From Fibrobacter sp. UWB16 (GTDB taxonomy: Bacteria > Fibrobacterota > Fibrobacteria > Fibrobacterales > Fibrobacteraceae), in NCBI RefSeq assembly GCF_900215325.1, contig NZ_OCMS01000001.1:930001-994000 (forward strand): a DNA stretch of 64,000 nucleotides, in the 5' to 3' direction. Both the position numbers and the translations under genes were made by a program. The notes beneath the pieces are model-generated. The model had not been told where the DNA came from and did no database searches. It saw only the letters and a program-made list of their open reading frames with translations. Positions 9,052-18,788 of this stretch are shown piece after piece. Numbering within the stretch: the stretch's first letter is position 1; each line of letters starts with the position of its first letter.

Positions 9052-9605
9052 ACACGTTCACTCCCCATAAACGACAGTTGGTTCAATGCGGCATTAGACT
9101 TGAAGCAATACTGATTCTTTAATCGCTCTGGAAGTAACAACCGAATGCAAATATCATCTGCAGAGGCAGAGCCAATCTCGCCAAACGCATTCGCCATATA
9201 AGTCACAATCGTACTATTGGTTGCATCATTTGCAATTTTGCCCCCAATAACATCATATTTAGAGCAATCTCCCAGCACATCAGCGAAAACGTTTTTCTTT
9301 CGATGAGCAACTACACAATGAAGCCAAGATGAATCAGCAGTCTCATAGATTTTGATATTGAGATAGCCATCCTCTTTATACCGGAACGCCGAGACCACGC
9401 CATATTTTTGACTTGCAACAAGACTATTTTCTATAGCTTTCTGCGTAGAAATTTTAGCAAAGGATTCGGCCTGTTTCTTGTCAGTTGTCAGGTAAAAGCC
9501 TTGACCAAAATCCTTATAACGAGCGCACTTCTGTAAATCAGGAGTTTGTACTTCGCAAAAGCTACCATGGTAAAGGATGTCTCCATCTTTCAATAAATCA
9601 ACCAC
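9042..9605 (-). CDS. DUF3990-type protein, possible ADP-ribosyltransferase-like effector
   Basis: About 187 residues. The N-terminal ILYHGS and KDFGQGFYLTT blocks, then a WLHCVVAHR segment, a D-V-I-G-G-x-x-A-N-D block and a C-terminal LKNQYCFKSNAAL are shared almost position for position with the gene at 26830-27306. The order His (YHG), Tyr (FYLT) and Gln (NQY) is compatible with an ADP-ribosyltransferase-like fold; this is inference. I prefer a GTG start at 9605 because AAGGGGG lies just upstream and the start overlaps the preceding stop; a TTG at 9626 is possible. Confidence 0.7.
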   Translation of the reverse strand: MVDLLKDGDILYHGSFCEVQTPDLQKCARYKDFGQGFYLTTDKKQAESFAKISTQKAIENSLVASQKYGVVSAFRYKEDGYLNIKIYETADSSWLHCVVAHRKKNVFADVLGDCSKYDVIGGKIANDATNSTIVTYMANAFGEIGSASADDICIRLLLPERLKNQYCFKSNAALNQLSFMGSERVWM

Positions 9606-9819
9606 AGGTAGCCCCCTTCGCGTCAAGATACTGCTTTACATCGTCAAGTACAGCTAAATCACCCTCTACATGGAACAAATCCCACATCTTCGCGATATAA
9701 TGATACACCCCCTTTTCTTCAAAAAGGGTTGCAACCTGCGGAAGCGACATTTTCCACCTTTCCGCCGCAAGACGCGTAAGCCTAGTCTGCATATAGATGA
9801 TTTGCGATTTTTCGTCCAT
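9598..9819 (-). CDS. DUF3791-type small protein, first gene of cassette 1
   Basis: 73 residues from the ATG at 9819 (MDEKSQIIYMQTRLTRLAAE), a start chosen because the extra eight upstream residues come from non-ATG initiation and are not family-like. The pattern of an N-terminal helix, a KMSLPQVATLFEEKGVYHYI middle and a WDLFHVEGDLAVLDDV end is typical of DUF3791. It precedes and overlaps the DUF3990-type gene, as at 27303-27515. The family is widely coupled to DUF3990 and is a candidate antitoxin. Confidence 0.72.
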   Translation of the reverse strand: MDEKSQIIYMQTRLTRLAAERWKMSLPQVATLFEEKGVYHYIAKMWDLFHVEGDLAVLDDVKQYLDAKGATCG

Positions 9820-10032
9820 CGTTAATAAAATATATAAAAACAAATTTAAAGCGTTTTTTTACACTACCTCGCAGAAAGAACATAGCCATTGCTACCAGCA
9901 TTAAAATCAGGATAAGAAAGACATTGTCAATACCCACAACAAAAACTAGTATAAAGCCCCAAATTAGGCATCAATCCCCATATAAATTCGCCATCATAGG
10001 ACTTTTAATCTATATTATTGAAATAGATCTCT

Positions 10033-10212
10033 ATGTCAAACAAAGAAGCATTACATCAACTCTACACACAATGTCAAAAAATCAATTTTGACGAATCCTT
10101 TGACATTATCTCATCGGCAAAAGACCCAGAAGAAGCTGATTTTTTTCGTTTGGTAACAGATTTCATCCTGAAGCAAAAGCAGAAAAAAGTTATCAAAGAG
10201 AACCTGTTCTAG
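10033..10212 (+). CDS. Small hypothetical protein upstream of the flippase
   Basis: A 59-residue ORF starting MSNKEALHQLYTQCQK and ending KQKQKKVIKENLF. It is hydrophilic and predicted helical, with a coding-like lack of breaks in the AT-rich stretch between the DUF3791 gene and the flippase. No ribosome site is obvious; a TATATT box lies at 10011-10016. The rest of the 9820-10278 gap holds no other feature I can support. Function unknown. Confidence 0.4.
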   Translation: MSNKEALHQLYTQCQKINFDESFDIISSAKDPEEADFFRLVTDFILKQKQKKVIKENLF

Positions 10213-10278
10213 ATGAAAAGCAACAGCAGCATGACCATATTGAAATAAAAAACGACAACAAACAGGTTCACATATATA

Positions 10279-11799
10279 ATGGCAACATTTTCACAACTTC
10301 CACTCAACATGATAGCCGCAGTTGCAGCATTTGTAGTGGGATTTTTTATTAATTTTTTCTTAACGCCATACATAGTCAAATCATTAGGAACCGAAGCATA
10401 TGGTTTTATAGGCCTGACAACAAATATCATCAGCTATACAGGACTGATTTCAATAGCCTTAAATTCCATGGCCGGACGATTTATCACTATTGAATATTGT
10501 AAAAACAAGATAGACTCTGCCAACAAATACTACACATCCGTTTTCTTTTCCAATATCATCCTTAGCTTAATCATTGCATTACTTTCTTTGTTTTTCATCA
10601 TATGGATGGAATCTATCGTCAGCATTCCTCAGACTCTTATTTTTGAAGTCAAAATGCTATTTGCATTATTAGCATTAAACAACATTTTCAACCTAATATC
10701 AAACACGTGGGGAGTCTCTCTCTTTGTAAAAAACAGACTAGATTTAGGAAACATTCGAAACATCCTAGGAACTGTGATAAACGCATCAACCATAGTATTG
10801 TGCTTCTCTTTTTTTAATATCCATCTTTGGTATATCGGCCTTGCCGGATTTCTTCTCGCAGCATACACTGCCATCACGAATTTTCGATTCGCTGCAAGCC
10901 TTACACCAGACCTACATATAAAAAAAAGTTATTTCGATTTTGGGAAAATAAAGGAACTTCTAAAATCAGGTGTTTGGAATCTAATTGCGAAGTTGGGCGA
11001 CATTCTTGGGCAGGGTTTAGATCTTCTAATTGCAAATTTATTTATTGGCACCATTGAAATGGGAATGTTCGCAATAACTAAAAATATTCCTTTTTTGATA
11101 CTCGGTCTTTTCCAAACCATATCCGGAGTTTTCGCCCCAGTTTTCACAAAATTATACGCCCAAAACAAAAAAGACAATCTTCTAAAAGAGATCCATAAAT
11201 CTATTCGTTTCTTATCTTTTTTTGCAGTAGTACCCTTAGTATTTCTCTACATCTATGGAGATTGTTTCTTTAAACTTTGGCTACCGACAGAAGATTCATC
11301 TAAACTAATACGATTAACTATTTTGGGGACATTCGCCCTGCCATACACCTTACCCTTAGAATCCCTTTGGAACATTTTTACAGTAACAAATAAAATCAAA
11401 GTTCCAACAATTTTCACAGTCGCAAACAATCTTCTTGTTTTTGCAATTGTAATGGTATCCATGTGTTTTTTTGAATCACCAGAAAAAAGACTTTTCATTC
11501 TTGCTGGTACTCGTTCTATTTGCGGAATTATTCGAGGTTTCCTCTTCTTACCGATATATGGAGCTCAGTGCTTGGAAATATCCAAAAAATCTTTCTTTAA
11601 GGACATTTTCAAATCTCTTTTCTGTCTAGCACTTTGTCTTTTGGCAGGCTACGGAATTCGTCACATAGTAGTTCCAAATTCATGGATTGAACTATTCATC
11701 GCAACAACAGCCATCTGCATACCATGTTTCATTTTCAGTTTTATTATAATTTTAACTAAAGAAGACAGACAACTTATTTTAAAGAAATTCTTCAACTAA
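10279..11799 (+). CDS. Polysaccharide flippase (Wzx-like, MOP superfamily)
   Basis: 506 residues with about 12-14 hydrophobic segments and a start typical of O-antigen/capsule flippases (MIAAVAAFVVGFFINFFLTPYIVKSLG). It should move lipid-linked oligosaccharide repeat units across the inner membrane. It opens the AT-rich island; the iron-sulfur protein gene begins 3 bp after its stop. A Wzy polymerase is not obvious in the window; the polytopic protein at 21477 is not a clear match. Confidence 0.85.
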   Translation: MATFSQLPLNMIAAVAAFVVGFFINFFLTPYIVKSLGTEAYGFIGLTTNIISYTGLISIALNSMAGRFITIEYCKNKIDSANKYYTSVFFSNIILSLIIALLSLFFIIWMESIVSIPQTLIFEVKMLFALLALNNIFNLISNTWGVSLFVKNRLDLGNIRNILGTVINASTIVLCFSFFNIHLWYIGLAGFLLAAYTAITNFRFAASLTPDLHIKKSYFDFGKIKELLKSGVWNLIAKLGDILGQGLDLLIANLFIGTIEMGMFAITKNIPFLILGLFQTISGVFAPVFTKLYAQNKKDNLLKEIHKSIRFLSFFAVVPLVFLYIYGDCFFKLWLPTEDSSKLIRLTILGTFALPYTLPLESLWNIFTVTNKIKVPTIFTVANNLLVFAIVMVSMCFFESPEKRLFILAGTRSICGIIRGFLFLPIYGAQCLEISKKSFFKDIFKSLFCLALCLLAGYGIRHIVVPNSWIELFIATTAICIPCFIFSFIIILTKEDRQLILKKFFN

Positions 11800-11802
11800 T
11801 GT

Positions 11803-12975
11803 ATGATAAGGATTGAAAACGAAATAGATTGCTGTGGATGTTCGGCATGCGAACAAGCATGTCCTGTTCACGCAATAAAAATGCATAGGGACAAACTTGG
11901 ATTTGATTATCCTGTTGTTAACGAAAAAGCATGCATAAATTGCAAAGCATGTGATAAAGTGTGTCCTATAAAAAACGAGTCTGAAGAACGTATCCCCAAA
12001 CACGTTTATGCCGTAAAAAGCAAAAATAAAGAAGAACGAATAGCTAGTTCCTCAGGCGGAGTATTCTCTATTCTCGCCAAAGACACATTGGCTAAAGGAG
12101 GAACTGTTTATGGAGCTGCGTTTGATAACAATTGGAAAGTACATCACATTCGTGTAGAATCTGAAACTGAACTATACCTTTTACGAGGTTCAAAATACGT
12201 TCAAAGCACAATGGGAACAACATTCAAACAAGTTCAAAAAGATTTACAAGATAAAATTCCTGTATTATTTTCAGGAACACCTTGTCAAATCGCAGGATTA
12301 TTGAGATTTCTAAATAAGAAATATTCAAACTTAACCACCGTTGATGTTGCCTGCCACGGTGTACCAAATCCAAGAATTTGGGAAGACTATTTAAAAAACA
12401 TTTCATCGAAAGGAAAAATTGAAAACATAATTTTCAAAGATAAGTCTACTGGATGGAAATGGGATTCATATAGTTTTAGCATAACGCTTTCTGGCAAAAA
12501 AATCATTGAAAATGCATGGCAACAACCATATATGCAATTGTTTTTACATGATTTTGTATTACGCCCGTCATGCCATTTTTGTCATTTTAGAAATGGGAAG
12601 AGCGGCTCGGACATGACGATAGCGGACTATTGGGGAATAGAACGAAATTATCCTGATTATTTTGACGATATTGGAGTAAGCGCATTAATATCATGGAGCT
12701 CACCTTTACATAATTGTATCAAGTCTCACGCTAATTATATAGAAACAAATTTTGACGATTTTTGTTACGGAAACATAGCTCTAAAAAAGAGCCCCCCCCA
12801 GAATTTTCATTCAAAAGTATTCTATTTCATGTATGATAGATTTCATTTCCCATTAAAGTTGAGTTTAAATACGGGTCTAGCAATAAAGTATTCGTACATA
12901 TTTTTTCAAAAATTTTATTTTTTCTCATTATTTATCATAAAGAAAATTTTATTCATCCGCAAATGGCAAAAATAG
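11803..12975 (+). CDS. F420 dehydrogenase beta-like iron-sulfur protein of polysaccharide loci
   Basis: 390 residues. Two [4Fe-4S] ferredoxin motifs lie at the N-terminus (CCGCSACEQACP and CINCKACDKVCP), followed by the FrhB/FdhB-type domain (SSGGVFSILAKDTL, FSGTPCQIAGLL, CHGVPNP). Proteins of this type are regularly paired with polysaccharide pyruvyl transferases in capsule loci, and here the pyruvyl transferase overlaps its 3' end by 13 bp. The redox role on the glycan is unproven; family assignment is strong. Confidence 0.87.
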   Translation: MIRIENEIDCCGCSACEQACPVHAIKMHRDKLGFDYPVVNEKACINCKACDKVCPIKNESEERIPKHVYAVKSKNKEERIASSSGGVFSILAKDTLAKGGTVYGAAFDNNWKVHHIRVESETELYLLRGSKYVQSTMGTTFKQVQKDLQDKIPVLFSGTPCQIAGLLRFLNKKYSNLTTVDVACHGVPNPRIWEDYLKNISSKGKIENIIFKDKSTGWKWDSYSFSITLSGKKIIENAWQQPYMQLFLHDFVLRPSCHFCHFRNGKSGSDMTIADYWGIERNYPDYFDDIGVSALISWSSPLHNCIKSHANYIETNFDDFCYGNIALKKSPPQNFHSKVFYFMYDRFHFPLKLSLNTGLAIKYSYIFFQKFYFFSLFIIKKILFIRKWQK

Positions 12976-14093
12976 GAATTATAACATTCAATTCGACAAT
13001 CGACAACTATGGTCAAATACTCCAATATTTGGCAACTCAGGAATATTTAAAAAGTTTAGGTCATGTTCCAATCCTTGTCGAGCCCAACGGATGGAAAAGA
13101 ACATTCCCCCGTCTTATCAAGTGGTCTATACAAATCACATATGGTTATCTTAAAAACGTCGCTTCACGATTAACGCCTCACAAAAAAAATTCAATTATTG
13201 AAAAAGAACTTGAAAAAGAAAACACATTCAAAGAATGGGCATTAACTACAGCAAATCAAGAAAAAACTCATCCCAGACACTTTAACTCTTTCAGAAAAAA
13301 GTATTTTTCATGTCAAACTGGGACTTTTGACGAAATACTTTCAAGTGGATACGATTCGTTCTGTGTAGGCAGCGATCAAACATGGTCTGCGGCAGGATGG
13401 TATTGGATGCTCGGCTGGGTGCAAAAAAAAATAAGGCGTTTTTCGATAGCGCCTAGCGTTGGGCACAGAAAATACACAAAAAAAGAACTAAAAAGTTTTA
13501 CCCCCTATTTAAAAAAATTCGATTTCATCACCGTTCGCGAAAACAACGGCATTGAGCTTTGCAAACAATGCGGACGAAACGATGCTGTTAAAATTTTGGA
13601 CCCCGTTTTTTTACTAGAAACTGGAGAATACAACAAGTTTGCAACAAAAGTTCCCCTTAATAAGCCATATGTATTAATCTATATGCTTGGCGGAGAAATT
13701 GCGTTGCCTATATTCAAAATCATTGAATTTTGTAACAGACATGGATTAGAAGTTAAGTATGTAGAAAGTCAAGGTAGAAATGAAAATATTCCAAACAAAA
13801 TCTATGCAACTGTAGAAGAATGGCTCGGTCTGATAAGTAATGCAAAATATGTAATCACAAATTCATTCCACGGGACTGCATTTTCAATAATTTATCATAA
13901 GCCATTCCTTGTTTTTCCTCTTATAAATCTAATGAGCGATATGAATGAAAGAATATACGATTTAACAAAACAAATGGAGTTGGAAACAAGAATCTACAAG
14001 GATAATCTTGACATACTGTTATGCGATATAAATTGGGATATTGCAGACCTAAAAATCAAAGAAAATAAAAAATGGCTAAAAAATAAAATTTAA
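12963..14093 (+). CDS. Polysaccharide pyruvyl transferase family protein
   Basis: 376 residues. The N-terminal IGIITFNSTIDNYGQILQY and C-terminal AKYVITNSFHGTAFSIIY blocks are characteristic of the CsaB/ExoV-type pyruvyl transferase fold, with the conserved S-F-H-G. It likely adds a ketal pyruvate from phosphoenolpyruvate to a sugar, giving the polymer negative charge. It overlaps the iron-sulfur gene, suggesting translational coupling. Confidence 0.86.
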   Translation: MAKIGIITFNSTIDNYGQILQYLATQEYLKSLGHVPILVEPNGWKRTFPRLIKWSIQITYGYLKNVASRLTPHKKNSIIEKELEKENTFKEWALTTANQEKTHPRHFNSFRKKYFSCQTGTFDEILSSGYDSFCVGSDQTWSAAGWYWMLGWVQKKIRRFSIAPSVGHRKYTKKELKSFTPYLKKFDFITVRENNGIELCKQCGRNDAVKILDPVFLLETGEYNKFATKVPLNKPYVLIYMLGGEIALPIFKIIEFCNRHGLEVKYVESQGRNENIPNKIYATVEEWLGLISNAKYVITNSFHGTAFSIIYHKPFLVFPLINLMSDMNERIYDLTKQMELETRIYKDNLDILLCDINWDIADLKIKENKKWLKNKI

Positions 14094-14118
14094 ACGTAAT
14101 TTAGTGTCGGAAATAATC

Positions 14119-14868
14119 ATGATTCCTAAAACAATTCATTACTGTTGGTTCGGACGAAAGCCCCTCCCCGATTTAGCTTTAAAATGCATTGCTTCCTGGA
14201 AAAAATTTCTTCCAGACTATGAAATAAAAGAATGGACCGAAGACAATTTTAACGTCAACGAAATTCCCTATACAACTCAAGCGTACCAACAAAAAAAATA
14301 TGCATTTGTAAGCGATTACGCCAGATTCAAAATAATGTATGAACATGGAGGCATATATTTTGACACAGATGTGGAAGTTATAAAACCTTTAGACGATATC
14401 ATTGATAAAGGGTCTTTTTGGGGATTAGAAGAAGATTGCCTTACTGGAAAATTTGCATGCGCTCCGGGGCTTGGATTTTCTTGTAATCCCGGGCTTGGAA
14501 TATGTAAAGACATGATAGAGTTATATAAATCATTAAATTTTTTACTTCCCAATGGAAAACTCAACTTAAACACCGTAGTTCAATACTTGTCAGAATTACT
14601 TATAAAAAAAGGAGTAAAGCCTCAATCAGGAATAATCCAATTTGATGAAATTAACATTTACCCAATGGAGTATTTTTGCCCTATAAGTTACGTAACTGGC
14701 GAAAAAAAATTTACCCCAAATACTAGAACAATCCATCATTTTGCAGCTTCCTGGGTAAATCCATACGACAATCTCCCGCTATATGCGAAAATTTGGAAAT
14801 TTCTCCACTTACCTAACACAGATATTCGAAAAAAATTTTTCCAATCAAGCAAAAAAAATAAAGCATGA
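14119..14868 (+). CDS. GT32-type glycosyltransferase with DXD motif, copy 1
   Basis: 249 residues from the ATG at 14119 (MIPKTIHYCWFGRKPLP); a GTG 15 bases upstream is possible but the paralogue at 19614 starts at the same MIPK position. The nucleotide-sugar site GGIYFDTDVEV is clear, as are SDYARFKIMYEHGG and the HHFAASWVNP block near the end. It resembles OCH1-like capsular transferases. It shares most conserved positions with the gene at 19614-20327, so the island carries two diverged copies. ATGA overlap couples it to the next GT2. Confidence 0.88.
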   Translation: MIPKTIHYCWFGRKPLPDLALKCIASWKKFLPDYEIKEWTEDNFNVNEIPYTTQAYQQKKYAFVSDYARFKIMYEHGGIYFDTDVEVIKPLDDIIDKGSFWGLEEDCLTGKFACAPGLGFSCNPGLGICKDMIELYKSLNFLLPNGKLNLNTVVQYLSELLIKKGVKPQSGIIQFDEINIYPMEYFCPISYVTGEKKFTPNTRTIHHFAASWVNPYDNLPLYAKIWKFLHLPNTDIRKKFFQSSKKNKA

Positions 14869-15803
14869 TTCATCCTCTAGTTTCCATAATCGTCCCCATC
14901 TACAAGGTTGAGCCGTATTTGCGGCGATGCTTAGATAGCATTGTCAACCAGACCTACGCGAATCTTGAAATCATCTTGGTAGATGATGGTTCCCCCGATG
15001 GATGTCCACAGATTTGTGATGAATATGCAGCAAAGGACAAACGCATTGTAGTCATTCACAAACAAAACGGCGGGTTATCAGATGCTCGAAATGTTGGATT
15101 AGATATATGCAAAGGAGAATTTATTTCGTTTGTTGACAGCGATGACTGGGTGGATGAAAAATATATTGAAGAGTTATTTAAAATTACAATAAAAGAAAAT
15201 ACTGACATTGCTATTGCAGAAAATATCCGAACTACGCAAAACACACCAAAACAAGACTCTAAAAGCGTTATAAAAACATATTCAAACAAAGAAGCGATTT
15301 TTCACTTATTCAGCCAGAATCACCTTGCATTTATAGTTTCATGGGGGAAAATATACAAACAAAATCTTTTTTCTACACTTCGTTTTCCTATTGGGAAATT
15401 TCATGAAGACGAATTCACGACTTATCTCCTATTTAATAAATCAAAAAAAATATCATACACTTCCAAAATTCTCTATTTCTATTTTCAACGCACCGACAGC
15501 ATCATGGGAAATCAACACCCACATGATTTGTTAGAAGCAGAAGAAAAACAATTTGATTTTATATTAAAAAATAACATGATTGATTTACTATCCACCCAAG
15601 CCAAACTTATTTGTTGGCAAATTTTATACATTAATAGTATTTCATCAAATGAAAATCTTAAAATAAAACTATATTACTACGAGAAATATCTAAAAAAACA
15701 AAGCAATCCCTTTATCCACTATTTTCTACTTAAAATTTTTTGCAAGCACCCCTATTTATATACAATCCTTCGAAAAATTTCACCATTCCATATCAGAAAA
15801 TGA
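14865..15803 (+). CDS. GT2 glycosyltransferase
   Basis: 312 residues. GT-A landmarks are SIIVPIYKVEPYLRRC, ILVDDGSPDG, GLSDARNVGLD and FVDSDDWVDE. No membrane anchor is evident. It starts inside the previous stop codon and ends inside the next start codon (ATGA overlaps on both sides), so it sits in a tightly coupled run. Sugar and acceptor cannot be read from sequence. Confidence 0.87.
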   Translation: MIHPLVSIIVPIYKVEPYLRRCLDSIVNQTYANLEIILVDDGSPDGCPQICDEYAAKDKRIVVIHKQNGGLSDARNVGLDICKGEFISFVDSDDWVDEKYIEELFKITIKENTDIAIAENIRTTQNTPKQDSKSVIKTYSNKEAIFHLFSQNHLAFIVSWGKIYKQNLFSTLRFPIGKFHEDEFTTYLLFNKSKKISYTSKILYFYFQRTDSIMGNQHPHDLLEAEEKQFDFILKNNMIDLLSTQAKLICWQILYINSISSNENLKIKLYYYEKYLKKQSNPFIHYFLLKIFCKHPYLYTILRKISPFHIRK

Positions 15804-16735
15804 ATCCCCTAGTATCTTTAATCGTCCCCATTTATAATGCGGATAAATATTTAACCCGCTGTTTAAATTCTATTGTAAACCAAACGTATACTAATCTGGA
15901 AATCATTCTCATTAATGATGGCTCAACCGATACAAGCCTGAATATCTGCAATAAATACGCCCAAAAAGACTCCAGAATTGTACTTATCAACAAGACAAAC
16001 GAGGGCGCTTCTGTAGCTAGAAATATAGGCATTCAGATGTCCTGTGGAGAGTACATTGCATTTTTGGATGCAGACGATTGGATAGCCTCCAATTACATTG
16101 AGCAACTAATGATACCATTTGAATACGAAGACATTGATATATCCATATGCAATTACCAAATATGCAACGATTACATTTTAACACCACCCGAATTGAATCA
16201 CAATTTTTCATACAGAAACGCAAAAGATTATTTGCTTGAAAATCAAAAAAAAGGAAATTTCACAATAATCGTTCCTTGGGGTAAGATATTCAAGAAAAAA
16301 ATTATATTTGGTATATTCTTCCCTGAAAGGCTCCATTTTGAAGATGAAGCTACTGTATATAAGTATTTTTACGCGTCCAATCAAATTGCAGAATGCAATT
16401 ATAAAGCGTATTTTTACTTTCAGTCAAAAAATGGATTAACAAAATCTGTATACCCCCAACACCCTGAAGATGCTATCAAAGTATTCGAATCACAATATGA
16501 ATTTTTTAAAGAAAAAAAAGATACAGCATTTTTTCAACAAACCTTAGCAACATTATTATGGAAATGTTTAACTTTATACATCTTGAAGAAAGACAAAAGA
16601 AATTTTGCAAAGAATAAAATAACCCAATATTTAAAAGATTTCCAGGATTTCAATGTCAATTACGAACATTCACATTCTTTAAGTTTTTTTTGTCATTTCC
16701 CCTTTATTTATCTTTTATATAAAAAAATATTTTAG
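15800..16735 (+). CDS. GT2 glycosyltransferase
   Basis: 311 residues starting MNPLVSLIVPIYNADKYL; I chose the ATG at 15800, which overlaps the preceding stop, rather than an upstream in-frame ATG inside the neighbour. Motifs are INDGSTDTSL, GASVARNIGI and FLDADDWIAS. It is a sequence relative of the preceding gene, consistent with an old tandem duplication and divergence. Confidence 0.87.
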   Translation: MNPLVSLIVPIYNADKYLTRCLNSIVNQTYTNLEIILINDGSTDTSLNICNKYAQKDSRIVLINKTNEGASVARNIGIQMSCGEYIAFLDADDWIASNYIEQLMIPFEYEDIDISICNYQICNDYILTPPELNHNFSYRNAKDYLLENQKKGNFTIIVPWGKIFKKKIIFGIFFPERLHFEDEATVYKYFYASNQIAECNYKAYFYFQSKNGLTKSVYPQHPEDAIKVFESQYEFFKEKKDTAFFQQTLATLLWKCLTLYILKKDKRNFAKNKITQYLKDFQDFNVNYEHSHSLSFFCHFPFIYLLYKKIF

Positions 16736-16743
16736 AGTTTTTT

Positions 16744-17652
16744 ATGCCGTTTGTCACCATCTTCACACCCACCTATAACCGTAGACAATTGATAGAAAGG
16801 CTCTATCAATCACTTTTGTCACAAACTGCAAAAAACTTTGAGTGGATAGTAGTTGATGATGGTAGTACAGACGACACGGAAAAATATTTTTCTGAAATAC
16901 TTTCCAAATCACAGCTATTCCCAATTCGCTATATAAAACAAACCAACGGCGGTAAACATAGAGCAATAAACCGCGGAGTCCAATTAGCAAATGGAGAATT
17001 ATTTTTTACTGTAGATTCAGACGATTATTTAACAAAAGATGCTGTAGAAAAAGTAACCAAATGGACCAATACCTTAGACAATTCGCACAAATGGGCAGGC
17101 GTAGCAGGACTTCGAGGAAACAAAGAACTCAACGTTATTGGAGAAAGGAACAATTCAAGCCTTTACATAGACGCAAAAAATACAGAACGAAGGCAGAATA
17201 ATCTTCAAGGCGATAAACCCGAAATCTATTTTACTGAAATTCTAAAAAAATTTCCATTTCCCGAAATTCCTGGAGAAAATTTCATTTCCGAAGAAATTGT
17301 ATCAAATAAACTCGCAAGAAATGGTTATTACATGCGATGGTTCAACGAAATTATATATATTGGGGACTATTTAGAAAACGGACTAACATACAACAACAAC
17401 AAGCATACACAAAATCCACAAGGATGCCTATTATGGGCAAAAGGACAAATTTTATCATTTCCAAGAGACTGGAGAAAACGTTTTTTAGCAATCGGAATAT
17501 ATCATGGTGCTGTAAGAAAAAGACAAAACATATTCAAAACCGCATCTGATTTGAATATAAGCTCTTTAACAGTTATATTAGCTTACACGATAATAATGCT
17601 CTACAAGCCCTTATATGATTTTTCAACTAAATTAGCTCATAAAACCAAATAA
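16744..17652 (+). CDS. GT2 glycosyltransferase
   Basis: 302 residues, with FVTIFTPTYNRRQLIERL, VVDDGSTDDT, GGKHRAINRG and FTVDSDDYLT. This subtype (T-P-T-Y-N-R start and G-G-K-H motif) differs from the two preceding GT2 proteins, so it probably forms another linkage. It begins 8 bp after the previous gene. Confidence 0.86.
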   Translation: MPFVTIFTPTYNRRQLIERLYQSLLSQTAKNFEWIVVDDGSTDDTEKYFSEILSKSQLFPIRYIKQTNGGKHRAINRGVQLANGELFFTVDSDDYLTKDAVEKVTKWTNTLDNSHKWAGVAGLRGNKELNVIGERNNSSLYIDAKNTERRQNNLQGDKPEIYFTEILKKFPFPEIPGENFISEEIVSNKLARNGYYMRWFNEIIYIGDYLENGLTYNNNKHTQNPQGCLLWAKGQILSFPRDWRKRFLAIGIYHGAVRKRQNIFKTASDLNISSLTVILAYTIIMLYKPLYDFSTKLAHKTK

Positions 17653-17673
17653 TAGCCTTTTAATAAATCCCTT

Positions 17674-18786
17674 ATGAATCTTTTAATTGACATGTCCTGC
17701 ATAAATGCGAAGAATGTTCACGCAAGCATTCCTACATACATAACCAAGTTGGTTGACTCCTTTTACTCTAACGGGATTTCCAATATAACATTGCTAGCAG
17801 ACATAAGCCAATTTAAGTCATATTCCCAAAGGTATCCAAACTACAAGATATACACAATCAAGCGAAATTATCTTCTTTACAGGATTCCAATAATCAGCGA
17901 CTTATATGCTCGCTATACATACAAAAAAGCACTCTCAAAAATAAACTGCGACACAGTCCTTATCGCAAGCGATCAAGATCGCGGAACAATAGCTGAAATC
18001 ACTCAAAAAAAAATCATCGTTATTCATGATTTAAAAGGGATAAAAACAAATTCCAGAATAATAAATTTAAAAAATCTTGCCTTTTACAAAAAACTTATAA
18101 ATCAAGCATCTACAGTAGTAGCCATTTCTGGGTGTACAAAAAAAGACATTATTCAATATTTGTCTATTTCCGAAAACAAGATCCATATCATTCCCAATAG
18201 TGTATCACTGTCAAAAAGCAGCACTCAAATAGAAGGTATCCCCAACAAATACATTCTATATGTAAACACACTTCAGCCGCATAAGAATGTTCAAACACTT
18301 ATAGCAGCATACAATGAATGTAAGTTTAAAAACGATTATAAATTAGTCATCGTTGGTAAAGAAACCACTTTTTGGGATAATCAGGTCAAATCGCTAATTA
18401 AGCAAAATAAACTAGAGCAAAACATAATCCATCTAAAAGATCTCTCTAATGAAGAACTCCACTATGTTTATGAAAACGCCTCTCTATTCATCACCACATC
18501 ACTACATGAAGGCTTTGGCTACACCCCCATAGAAGCTGCAATATGCGGAGTCCCTGTAATCAGTTCAACTAGCGAAGCTCTAAAAGAGTCAACACAAGGA
18601 TTACTAAATTATTACAAACCAGCAAATGATTATATTTCATTATCAAAAAAAATAGATGAAATTATCAGCACGCCTCCATCCAAAGCCTCACTAAAGGCAA
18701 TTGCAGAAAAATTAAAAAAAGATTATTCTCCAGAGACCCAATTAAACAGATTTATTTATATAACAAATTCATTAAATCAAGGATAA
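17674..18786 (+). CDS. GT4 (GT-B fold) glycosyltransferase
   Basis: 370 residues. The C-terminal nucleotide-sugar domain is clear: YILYVNTLQPHKNVQTLI, HEGFGYTPIEAAICGVPVI. The N-terminal acceptor half is variable, as usual. It belongs to the WbaZ-like retaining transferases. AT-rich codon use matches its neighbours in the island. Confidence 0.86.
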   Translation: MNLLIDMSCINAKNVHASIPTYITKLVDSFYSNGISNITLLADISQFKSYSQRYPNYKIYTIKRNYLLYRIPIISDLYARYTYKKALSKINCDTVLIASDQDRGTIAEITQKKIIVIHDLKGIKTNSRIINLKNLAFYKKLINQASTVVAISGCTKKDIIQYLSISENKIHIIPNSVSLSKSSTQIEGIPNKYILYVNTLQPHKNVQTLIAAYNECKFKNDYKLVIVGKETTFWDNQVKSLIKQNKLEQNIIHLKDLSNEELHYVYENASLFITTSLHEGFGYTPIEAAICGVPVISSTSEALKESTQGLLNYYKPANDYISLSKKIDEIISTPPSKASLKAIAEKLKKDYSPETQLNRFIYITNSLNQG

Positions 18787-18788
18787 AA

